Part shown: positions 8,179 to 15,615 of the stretch, piece by piece
Position numbering within the stretch: the first letter of the stretch is position 1
How the letters are laid out: every line of letters starts with the position of its first letter
DNA from: an uncultured Lachnospiraceae bacterium
GTDB lineage: Bacteria > Bacillota > Clostridia > Lachnospirales > Lachnospiraceae
Length of the DNA: 64,000 bases
NCBI GenBank assembly: GCA_910586015.1
Contig: CAJUGJ010000005.1
Coordinates: 82,266-146,265, forward strand
Reading direction: 5' to 3'
Made by a program: the position numbers and the translations under genes
Notes under the pieces: generated by a model
Seen by the model: the letters and a program-made list of their open reading frames with translations, nothing else
What the model was told of the DNA's origin: nothing
The model's database searches: none

Positions 8179-10026
8179 ATGCCATCAACATTTTTTGGTT
8201 TAACGATTGGAAAGTCAGGAATCTATGCAGCTAATGCAGGAATTAACACAACTGCTCATAATATTTCCAATGCAGAAACAGAAGGCTATTCAAGACAACA
8301 GGTAAAACAGGAAGCAAGTAGTGCACTTCGCGTTTATAGTAGTTACGGTATGGCTGGAACTGGTGTAGATGTTAAGGATATCGTTCAGGTTCGTGATGAA
8401 TATTATGATCTGAAATATTTAAAAAACAGTACATTACTTGGCGAATATGATACAAAGAATAGTTATATGACACAGATTGAAAGTTATTTTAATGAATTAA
8501 CATTGGATGGATTTACAACAACATTTAATAAATTTTATGATAGTTTACAAGAGCTTACAAAAAGTCCTGCCGATTTAACGATTCGAACTCAAGTTTCTAG
8601 TTATGGTCAAAGTTTTTGCGAATATTTTAACTTCCTTTCAGAAAGTTTGAGAAAGGTTCAGGATGAATGTAATATTGAAGTTAAAAATCAGGTAGAACAT
8701 GTCAATTCTATTACTTCAAGAATTGCTTCTCTTAATAAACAGATCAATGTGATAGAGGTAAATGGTAGAAGAGCCAACGATCTACGAGATCAAAGAGCCC
8801 TGTTAATTGATGAACTCTCTAAATCAGGTGCTGTTAAAGTAACAGAGCGTGTCATAGGAGATGATGTAGGTATTTCAAGTTATATTGTACGTATAAATGG
8901 ACAGATCATAGTAGAAGATGATCATGTCAACAATTTAATTTGTGTACCAAGAAAAGAAAAAATCAATCAGATGGATATTGATGGATTGTTTGATATTGCA
9001 TTTGAGGATGGTTCAAAGTTTAGTTTAGACAGTGGAACTTTAGGTGGAGCATTTTATGCTTTAATGCAGGTTCGAGATGGAAACAACGAAGAGGCTTTTC
9101 ATGGCAAAGCAGAAGGTGGCGAAGGGGATTATACAATAAGAATCACGAATACGAATTATAATAGTGAAATGAGATTGAATATTCCACCACAGGGAAAGTT
9201 GACAGTTGGAAATTATGAGTATACTTATACTGGTTTTCAGGTGACAAAAGACGAAGAAACTGGAGAGTATATCTATGAATTTTCTTTGGATGAAAGAGAA
9301 CAAGGATTAGCCTATTCTTATGAGGAAGAAGAAGTTTATATTGGACAAAACATTGACTATAAAGGAATCCCATATTATATGGCACAGATGAATGAATTTC
9401 TTCGAACCTTTTCCAAAGAATTTAACGATATCCACAAAACAGGGCAAGATCTCAACGGAGAAAAAGGATTGGATTTCTTTAACGCAATGGATGTTGTAAG
9501 CGGAAAAGATTATGTTTTTGAAAATTCAGAAGAGAATGAAGAAGCAGGTGTTCTTTTTACCTCAAAAACAGGTGCATATGCCTTAGAAGAGGAAGAAAAG
9601 AATTATGGAAGTTATTATTTTATGACAACACAAAATTGTCGTGTTACGCAAGAAGTCTATAAAGATGAAAAAAAGTTTGCAGCAGCTTCTAATATTCATG
9701 ATGGTGTAGAGCAAGCAGATGTGGCATTAAAACTTTTAGCGTTAAAAACAGATGAAACGATGTTTCACCAAGGAAAGCCGATGAGCTTTTTTCAGACATT
9801 AGTAGCAGAAATTGGAATTGATACAGATAAAACCAAAAGTTTGTCAGAAAGTCAGGAAAACATTTTGGCTTCGGTTACAAATCAAAGACTTTCTATTAGT
9901 GGTGTAGATTCAGACGAAGAAGGAATGAATTTAATTCGGTATCAGAATGCCTATAATCTTTCTGCAAAGGTAATTTCAGTTATGGATGAGATTTATGAGC
10001 GTCTGATTAACTATATGGGTGCTTAA
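8179..10026 (+). CDS. flgK: Flagellar hook-associated protein FlgK (second, diverged copy)
   Basis: This 615-residue protein is a second FlgK. Its N-terminus has FGLTIGKSGIYAANAGINTTAHNISNAETEGYSRQQV (given in part) and a helical NDLRDQRALLIDELS near residue 205. It ends with NQRLSISGVDSDEEGMNLIRYQNAYNLSAKVISVMDEIYERL. Only these ends are clearly similar to the first FlgK; the middle domains differ, so the duplication is old. It may be a structural partner or an alternative junction protein; no experimental role can be read from the sequence. GGGAGGAAG precedes the ATG. It is co-transcribed between flgK copy 1 and flgL. Confidence 0.9.
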   Translation: MPSTFFGLTIGKSGIYAANAGINTTAHNISNAETEGYSRQQVKQEASSALRVYSSYGMAGTGVDVKDIVQVRDEYYDLKYLKNSTLLGEYDTKNSYMTQIESYFNELTLDGFTTTFNKFYDSLQELTKSPADLTIRTQVSSYGQSFCEYFNFLSESLRKVQDECNIEVKNQVEHVNSITSRIASLNKQINVIEVNGRRANDLRDQRALLIDELSKSGAVKVTERVIGDDVGISSYIVRINGQIIVEDDHVNNLICVPRKEKINQMDIDGLFDIAFEDGSKFSLDSGTLGGAFYALMQVRDGNNEEAFHGKAEGGEGDYTIRITNTNYNSEMRLNIPPQGKLTVGNYEYTYTGFQVTKDEETGEYIYEFSLDEREQGLAYSYEEEEVYIGQNIDYKGIPYYMAQMNEFLRTFSKEFNDIHKTGQDLNGEKGLDFFNAMDVVSGKDYVFENSEENEEAGVLFTSKTGAYALEEEEKNYGSYYFMTTQNCRVTQEVYKDEKKFAAASNIHDGVEQADVALKLLALKTDETMFHQGKPMSFFQTLVAEIGIDTDKTKSLSESQENILASVTNQRLSISGVDSDEEGMNLIRYQNAYNLSAKVISVMDEIYERLINYMGA

Positions 10027-10063
10027 AAATAGGTAAATTACTGTAGAAAGAGAGGACAGTACA

Positions 10064-11620
10064 ATGCGTGTTACAAATAAAATGATGACCAATAACATGC
10101 TTTATAATATTAATAATAATAAGAATGCTATGTCAAAGTTAGAAATGCAGTATGCCACAGGGTTAAAAATTCAAAAACCCTCAGAAGATCCAATTATAGC
10201 AGTACGTGCACTGAAACTCCGCACCAATTTGTCAGAACTGAATCAATATTATGAAAGAAATATTCCGGATGCTTATGCGTGGATGGATGCAACAGAGAGT
10301 TCCCTAGAAGTAGTAAATGATATTTTAACACAAGTACACACATATTGCGTTCAGGGAGCGAATGATCCGCTGACCGAAGAAGATCGCAATAATATTGTGA
10401 AAACCTTGGAAGAACTAAAACAGCAAATCTATCAAGAGGGAAATACTAACTATGCAGGAAGATATGTGTTTACAGGATTTAAAACAGATACCAGTTTAGT
10501 ATTTAATGAACCGACTTCACAGTATAATTATAAGATGACCGAATGTCTGGCAGGCACAGATATTGATTTAATTAAACGTCCGATTTATTCATTAGACATA
10601 AATGCTTATAATCCAGATGATCCACAGGCAAGTGATTTTACCCAAAAACCAAATGTAATTGAGGCATATCGGCTTCGGCTTGCATATGACGATTTAAAGA
10701 AAGAAGACGAAGACGGAACAATTAAAGTTACTTTTCCAACTTTAGATGAAGAAGGAAAATATCAATACGATGAAGATGGCGTTTTAATAGAAGAAGAATA
10801 TTCTGGAGATATTGTTTTCATGGGATCTACAGAAGCCTCTGCTTATGAACCAGAGGAGGGAGTGATCCACTATTTGACTGATACAGGAGAATTGATTATT
10901 CCTCCTGATCTTTATAATGAATGGAGTAATCGTCCAAGTATTCATGTAGAGTATGAAAAGAATAAATTTTTTAAAAACGATCTTCGACCAGAACACTACT
11001 TTGACTGTACAGTAACGGATCTTAGTGACGTAAATGAAGACGATCCTGATGGAGAACAAGAACCTCTTGTTTATACAAAACAAAATCAGCAACTTCAATA
11101 CGAGATCAATTTTAGTCAAAAGATGACAATTAATACTCAGGGCAGTGATGCAATTTTACACGATTCTGGACGTATTATTGATGAAATGGTGAGTGCAATT
11201 AACAATGTAATAGATACTCAGACTAAGATTGATGAAACAAAAAAGATGCTTTCTGATAGTTCTCTTACAGAACAACAAAAAGCGGCACTGAATGAGATGT
11301 TAGGAATTTTAAATACAGAATATACCTTAAAAACAGAAGTAATGCAGTCGTGTTTTGCAAGAGGCTTAACAGAAATTGAAAAACAGCAGAATGTAGTTAG
11401 TGTTGCTTCAGCAGATTTAGGAAGCCGATATGTTCGTTTACAATTAACAGAAAGCAGACTTTCTACTGAGCAGACAGATTTTGAAGAGATGCTGTCAAAC
11501 AATGAAGATGCAGATATTGTGGATACAGTTATAAATTATAACTCTCAGGAGACAATATATAATGCTGCTCTGTCAGCGGCTGCAAAGGTAGTAAAAAATA
11601 CATTACTTGATTTTATTTAA
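10064..11620 (+). CDS. flgL: Flagellar hook-associated protein FlgL
   Basis: FlgL (HAP3) joins FlgK to the flagellin filament and is flagellin-like at its ends. The 518-residue protein begins MRVTNKMMTNNMLYNINNNK and continues with YATGLKIQKPSEDPIIAVRALKLR, the family's N-terminal helix signature. It ends with SRYVRLQLTESRLSTEQTDFEEMLSNNEDADIVDTVINYNSQETIYNAALSAAAKV (given in part), matching the flagellin C-terminal helix. It is longer than the roughly 300-residue enteric FlgL because of an acidic insert near residues 200-350. It is preceded by AGAGAGGAC and is the last hook-associated gene before fliW. Confidence 0.9.
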   Translation: MRVTNKMMTNNMLYNINNNKNAMSKLEMQYATGLKIQKPSEDPIIAVRALKLRTNLSELNQYYERNIPDAYAWMDATESSLEVVNDILTQVHTYCVQGANDPLTEEDRNNIVKTLEELKQQIYQEGNTNYAGRYVFTGFKTDTSLVFNEPTSQYNYKMTECLAGTDIDLIKRPIYSLDINAYNPDDPQASDFTQKPNVIEAYRLRLAYDDLKKEDEDGTIKVTFPTLDEEGKYQYDEDGVLIEEEYSGDIVFMGSTEASAYEPEEGVIHYLTDTGELIIPPDLYNEWSNRPSIHVEYEKNKFFKNDLRPEHYFDCTVTDLSDVNEDDPDGEQEPLVYTKQNQQLQYEINFSQKMTINTQGSDAILHDSGRIIDEMVSAINNVIDTQTKIDETKKMLSDSSLTEQQKAALNEMLGILNTEYTLKTEVMQSCFARGLTEIEKQQNVVSVASADLGSRYVRLQLTESRLSTEQTDFEEMLSNNEDADIVDTVINYNSQETIYNAALSAAAKVVKNTLLDFI

Positions 11621-11635
11621 GTAGTCAGTGATAGG

Positions 11636-11726
11636 AGCTGTTGTAAGATAAAATTTTTATACCATATATGGATAGAAAATATAATACCCAAAACATATGG
11701 TAGTTAAAATCTATTTTACAACAGCT
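11636..11726 (+). repeat. Imperfect 32-base inverted repeat between flgL and fliW
   Basis: Arms at 11636-11667 and 11695-11726 are nearly complementary. The outer 11 pairs (AGCTGTTGTAA with TTACAACAGCT) and inner 7 pairs (ACCATAT with ATATGGT) are exact, with a few mismatches between. The 27-base centre includes ATGGATAG. As RNA it would be a long hairpin in the fliW-csrA leader, followed by a weak T-rich stretch. It could act as an attenuator, an RNA-stability element or a protein-binding hairpin, or be a small mobile-element remnant. Confidence 0.7.
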
Positions 11727-11763
11727 TTATTTGATCTTAAAGTAAGAAAAAGGAGAAAAAGAA

Positions 11764-12231
11764 ATGCTTGTAAAGACAAAACATTTTGGAGAAATTGAAC
11801 TGGCAGAGGATAAAGTACTAACATTTGAGAATGGAATTTTAGGATTTGAAAATCAAAAGCATTATACTATTTTATATAATAATGAAAATGAAACCAGATC
11901 TTCAATCTCATGGCTTCAAAGTTTAGAAGAGCCAACATTAGCACTTCCAATTATTCATCCTGATCTAGTAAAGGAGGACTATAATCCAATTGTAAATGAA
12001 GACGCATTACAATCTCTTGGAAATTTGAATGAAGAAAACCAAGTGGTTTTTGTGACGTTGACAGTTCCTTCGGATTTAACCAAAATGACAGTAAATTTAA
12101 AAGCTCCTCTTGTAATTAATGCAGATACTAAAAAGGGATGTCAGCTCATTGCGGAAAATAGCGATTATCCAGTAAAATTTGCAGTTTATGAGCAGTTTCA
12201 AAAGCTCAAAGAAACAAAGGGGGAACAGTAA
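11764..12231 (+). CDS. fliW: Flagellar assembly factor FliW
   Basis: FliW binds flagellin and, when free, binds and inhibits the RNA-binding regulator CsrA, linking flagellin level to its translation. The 155-residue protein starts MLVKTKHFGEIELAEDKVLTF and has ENGILGFENQKHYTIL, SLEEPTLALPIIHP near residue 60 and LTVPSDLTKMTVNLKAPLVIN near 100, all family landmarks. It is preceded by AAGGAG. Its stop overlaps the csrA start by one base (TAATG), so the two are translationally coupled, matching their role as a partner-switch pair. Confidence 0.94.
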   Translation: MLVKTKHFGEIELAEDKVLTFENGILGFENQKHYTILYNNENETRSSISWLQSLEEPTLALPIIHPDLVKEDYNPIVNEDALQSLGNLNEENQVVFVTLTVPSDLTKMTVNLKAPLVINADTKKGCQLIAENSDYPVKFAVYEQFQKLKETKGEQ

Positions 12232-12449
12232 TGCTGGCTTTGTCGAGAAAAATGAATGAATCTATTATGCTTGGAAATGATATTGAAGTGACTATTCTTG
12301 AAATTAAAGGTGATCAGGTAAAGGTTGGAATTCGTGCACCGAAATCCGTTTCTATTTACCGAAAAGAAATTTATTTACAGATTCAACAGTCTAATAAAGA
12401 AGCAGTAGAAGAGAGTACATCTGTAGATATTATTCAAAAATTATTGTAA
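12231..12449 (+). CDS. csrA: Carbon storage regulator CsrA
   Basis: CsrA is a small RNA-binding dimer that blocks translation by covering GGA motifs near ribosome binding sites; in Bacillus it controls flagellin mRNA and is held in check by FliW. The 72-residue product shows the complete core: MLALSRKMNESIMLGNDIEV, VTILEIKGDQVKVGIRAP and VSIYRKEIYLQIQ, including the Arg-Lys-Glu-Ile step of the binding surface. The C-terminus is slightly extended, as in other Firmicutes. It is the last gene of the operon, with a strong terminator 54 bases after it. Confidence 0.95.
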   Translation: MLALSRKMNESIMLGNDIEVTILEIKGDQVKVGIRAPKSVSIYRKEIYLQIQQSNKEAVEESTSVDIIQKLL

Positions 12450-12502
12450 TAGTCATTTAAACCACACAACAAAACCATGAATATAGTTCTATTGAAAATC
12501 TT

Positions 12503-12548
12503 AAAGCAGATATCCAAAAAATCGACATATTTTTGGATATCTGCTTTT
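12503..12548 (+). terminator. Rho-independent terminator of the flagellar operon
   Basis: A perfect 18-pair stem (12503-12520 with 12530-12547, outer AAAGCAGATATCC) closes a 9-base loop and ends in a short T run. It lies 54 bases after csrA and ends the operon. Confidence 0.9.
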
Positions 12549-12609
12549 GAAATTGTCTTTCTAAAAAATTTTTATCTCAACGTTTATCGTAATAAACTTT
12601 AAAAAATAG

Positions 12610-12638
12610 TTGCAATTTGAAAAAAAATATGATAATAT
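12610..12638 (+). promoter_or_regulatory. Sigma-A promoter for the ACT-regulator/hom operon
   Basis: TTGCAA at 12610-12615 and TAATAT at 12633-12638 are separated by 17 bases. An overlapping GATAAT (12631) is an alternative -10. The element lies about 60 bases before the start at 12697 and after the flagellar terminator. Confidence 0.6.
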
Positions 12639-12696
12639 ATCCATTCAAGACGGACAATTGTATTCCTTATACATACAATAAGGATGGAGAATAAAA

Positions 12697-13137
12697 ATGG
12701 AAGAAGATAAGTATTTTATTGTAAAGAAGAAGGCAGTTCCAGAAGTATTACTTAAAGTAGTAGAAGCAAAGAGATTGTTAGAATCGGAACGGGCAGTAAC
12801 TATTCAAGAGGCAGCAGATGCAGTGGAAATCAGTCGTAGCTCTTTTTATAAGTATAAAGATGATATTTTTCCGTTTCATGAGAATACTAGGGGTAAAACA
12901 ATCAATCTTATGCTTCAAATGGATGATAAGCCCGGATTACTTTCTGTAATTCTCAACGAGATTGCAAAGTGCAGTGCAAATATTTTAACGATCCATCAGA
13001 GTATTCCCATCGGTGGAATTGCTACTTTGACATTGGGAATTGAGATACTTCCTCAAACAGTTGAAGTACAAGAAATGATTACAATGATTGAAAAAACAGA
13101 AGGAATACACTCTCTTAAGATTCTTGGAAGAGAATAG
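12697..13137 (+). CDS. ACT-domain regulator, ThrR/PheB (UPF0735) family
   Basis: The 146-residue protein joins a short helix-turn-helix-like N-terminus (VTIQEAADAVEISRSSFYKYKDDIFPF, near residues 33-58, given in part) to a C-terminal ACT domain (TINLMLQMDDKPGLLSVILNEIA near residue 69 onward). This is the layout of the UPF0735 family, whose Bacillus member ThrR is a threonine-sensing repressor of hom-thrCB. ACT domains bind amino acids. Position directly before homoserine dehydrogenase, with its own promoter, suggests it senses threonine or another aspartate-family amino acid and controls this operon. That target is inferred from family and context. Confidence 0.87.
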   Translation: MEEDKYFIVKKKAVPEVLLKVVEAKRLLESERAVTIQEAADAVEISRSSFYKYKDDIFPFHENTRGKTINLMLQMDDKPGLLSVILNEIAKCSANILTIHQSIPIGGIATLTLGIEILPQTVEVQEMITMIEKTEGIHSLKILGRE

Positions 13138-13172
13138 TGACTAATTGATGCCAAAGGAGGGTATGGAGCGAG

Positions 13173-14375
13173 ATGAAAATAGCGATATTAGGATTTGGAA
13201 CAGTTGGCTCCGGAGTATATGAGGTACTAAAGACCAACTATGAAACTATAACAAAACGTGCTGGAGTAGAGATTGATATTAAATATGTGTTAGATCTTCG
13301 GACTTTTCCGGGGCAGCCTGTAGAAGAGGTATTAGTTCACGATTTTGATCAGATTGTAAATGATCCTGAAGTAGAGATCATTGTAGAAACAATGGGAGGT
13401 TTAGAGAAGGCTTATAGCTTTGTCAAAGAGGCTCTTTTAAAGGGAAAAAGTGTTTGTACTTCAAATAAAGAGTTAGTTGCAAAATATGGAGCAGAACTCT
13501 TAGAAATTGCAAAACAAAAGAAGATTAACTTTTTATTTGAAGCGAGTGTGGGCGGAGGAATTCCTATTATACGTCCATTAAATCAGTCGCTAACTGCCGA
13601 TCAGATTATTGAAATTACAGGAGTTTTAAATGGAACTACCAACTATATGTTGACAGAAATGAAAGAAAGGGGAATTTCTTTTCAAGAGGCATTAGAAGAA
13701 GCACAACAAAAGGGATTTGCAGAAAGAAATCCGGCAGCAGATATAGAAGGATATGATGCCTGCCGAAAGATTGCAATTTTAACTTCTCTAGCTTATGGAA
13801 AACAGGTAGATTATGAAAAGATCCCTACTGAGGGAATTGTCAACATTTCAGATATTGATATCCAATATGCTCTAAATATGAAAGCTGCGATTAAGCTGTT
13901 GGGCTCTTCTAAGCAGGTAGGAGATAACATCTATACTATGGTTGCACCAAAGATCATTTCAGAAAATCATCCATTATATACAGTAAATGGAGTATTTAAT
14001 GGTATTTTAGTAAGAGGAAATGTATTAGGGGATGTTATGTTTTATGGAAGCGGAGCAGGAAAACTTCCAACTGCAAGTGCTGTAGTTTCTGATATTGTAG
14101 ATAGTGCAAAGCATAAAGGAAGAAATATTATGACAATTTGGAGTCAAAAAGAATTGGAATTAGCAGATACAAAATCTCTTACCTGCAAATTCTTTGTACG
14201 GGTCAAACAAGAGGAAACAGAAGCTGCAAAACGAGTATTTCCAATTAAGCAGGTTTGTGAAGCACCAAATGTTTCTGGGGAATTTGCATTTTTAACAGAA
14301 CAAATGAGCGAGGAAAAGTTTAAAAAGGCTGCTTTAAAAGTATCCGTGTTAAATTGGATTCGTACTGAGTTATAG
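13173..14375 (+). CDS. hom: Homoserine dehydrogenase
   Basis: The enzyme reduces aspartate-semialdehyde to homoserine, the branch point to threonine and methionine. The 400-residue protein begins MKIAILGFGTVGSGVYEVL, the NAD(P)-binding GxGxVG motif. Further features are VCTSNKELVAKYG (with the catalytic Lys), EASVGGGIPIIRPL, GVLNGTTNYML and PAADIEGYDACRKIAILTSLAYG, the substrate-binding stretch. The C-terminal region (residues 320-400) is ACT-like in position and length. The ATG at 13173 has a nearby GGAG. A stronger AAGGAGG lies further upstream, optimally spaced for an out-of-frame ATG at 13163. Position after the ACT regulator and before the ApgM-like gene indicates one operon. Confidence 0.95.
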   Translation: MKIAILGFGTVGSGVYEVLKTNYETITKRAGVEIDIKYVLDLRTFPGQPVEEVLVHDFDQIVNDPEVEIIVETMGGLEKAYSFVKEALLKGKSVCTSNKELVAKYGAELLEIAKQKKINFLFEASVGGGIPIIRPLNQSLTADQIIEITGVLNGTTNYMLTEMKERGISFQEALEEAQQKGFAERNPAADIEGYDACRKIAILTSLAYGKQVDYEKIPTEGIVNISDIDIQYALNMKAAIKLLGSSKQVGDNIYTMVAPKIISENHPLYTVNGVFNGILVRGNVLGDVMFYGSGAGKLPTASAVVSDIVDSAKHKGRNIMTIWSQKELELADTKSLTCKFFVRVKQEETEAAKRVFPIKQVCEAPNVSGEFAFLTEQMSEEKFKKAALKVSVLNWIRTEL

Positions 14376-14397
14376 GAAAGAATAGGGAGGGGATACG

Positions 14398-15615
14398 ATG
14401 AAGTATTTTGTTGTTTTAGGAGATGGCATGGCAGATGAGCCTTTGGAGGAACTAGGGGAAAAGACACCTTTAGAATATGCAGATACGCCAGCAATGGATG
14501 CGTTAGGAGGAAAATCAGAAATTGGATTGACATGTACTATACCAGAAGGAATGAAACCAGGAAGTGATACAGCAAATCTTTCTGTATTGGGATATGATCC
14601 AAGAAAATATTATACTGGAAGATCTCCTTTAGAGGCTTTAAGTATTGGCGTCAACTTAAAACCAACAGATATTGCTATACGTGCAAATTTAGTTACTCTT
14701 TCTGAGGAAGAAGTTTCCTATGAACAAAGAACGATTCTCGATCACAGTTCAGGAGAAATTTCGACAGAAGAAGCCACTATTTTAATGGAAGCAGTTAAGA
14801 ATCAACTACAAAAAGAGCCATTTTCTTTTTATTCTGGAACAAGTTATAGACATCTTCTTATTTGGAATTATGGAGAAGTTTCAAACAGTGAAATACCTGA
14901 ACTTACTCCTCCTCATGATATTTTAGGAAAACAAATAAGTTCTTACTTACCTACACAGAATCTGTTAAAGAACATGATGGAACGAAGTTTTGAGGTGCTA
15001 AATAACCATCCAGTTAATTTAGCACGTGCAAAAAAAGGTCTTGCTAAGGCAAATTCTCTGTGGTTTTGGGGAGCAGGAACAAAACCTGACTTGATTAATT
15101 TTGAAGAAAAGACTGGAAAACGTGGTGTGATGATCTCAGCCGTGGATCTATTAAAAGGAATTGCTGTTGGAACAGGAATGACAAATAAGACTGTAGAAGG
15201 AGCAAATGGAACACTTCATACAAATTATAGAGGAAAAGCGATGACAGCCGTAGAGGCTTTACTAAAAGAAGGTTATGATTTTGCTTATATTCATATAGAA
15301 GCACCGGATGAAATGGGACATCAAGGAAGTATTTCAAAGAAAATTAAGGCGATAGAATCTATTGATCATGAGATTGTTCAGGTAATAGTAGAACAGATGC
15401 AGCAGGCAAAAGAAGAATATCGGATGTTGATTCTTCCTGATCATCCGACACCTATCCGCCTGCGTACACATACTGCCGATCCTGTACCATATTTACTCTA
15501 TGACAATACAAGAGAGTTGAAAAAGATTCAATATTATAATGAAAAAGAGGCAAATCTCAACGAAATTTATAAAAAAGAGGGCTGGCATCTAATTGATGAA
15601 TTATTAGAATCTTAA
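14398..15615 (+). CDS. ApgM-type phosphoglycerate mutase homologue (proposed homoserine kinase)
   Basis: This 405-residue protein belongs to the alkaline-phosphatase-superfamily cofactor-independent phosphoglycerate mutases of archaeal type. It has VVLGDGMADEP near residue 5 (metal Asp), PGSDTANLSVLGYDP (nucleophile Ser region), GRSPLEA, RANLVTL, IHIEAPDEMGHQG and ILPDHPTP followed by RTHTADPVP (metal His/Asp). In several clostridia and other bacteria a close subgroup sits beside hom and has been proposed as the missing homoserine kinase (protein family named hyp_Hser_kinase). Position 22 bases after hom fits that proposal. Glycolytic mutase activity remains the alternative. Its stop overlaps the stop of the opposing gene. 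Confidence 0.8.
   Translation: MKYFVVLGDGMADEPLEELGEKTPLEYADTPAMDALGGKSEIGLTCTIPEGMKPGSDTANLSVLGYDPRKYYTGRSPLEALSIGVNLKPTDIAIRANLVTLSEEEVSYEQRTILDHSSGEISTEEATILMEAVKNQLQKEPFSFYSGTSYRHLLIWNYGEVSNSEIPELTPPHDILGKQISSYLPTQNLLKNMMERSFEVLNNHPVNLARAKKGLAKANSLWFWGAGTKPDLINFEEKTGKRGVMISAVDLLKGIAVGTGMTNKTVEGANGTLHTNYRGKAMTAVEALLKEGYDFAYIHIEAPDEMGHQGSISKKIKAIESIDHEIVQVIVEQMQQAKEEYRMLILPDHPTPIRLRTHTADPVPYLLYDNTRELKKIQYYNEKEANLNEIYKKEGWHLIDELLES

Noticed and set aside
11636..11726. Insertion sequence or MITE
   Set aside because: No target duplication could be recognised and there is no second copy that I could see in the window.
13163..13222. Short leader peptide starting at ATG 13163, overlapping hom
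   Set aside because: About 19 codons with a good ribosome binding site, but no regulatory residue pattern (no run of Thr, Ile or Met) and hom has its own GGAG.
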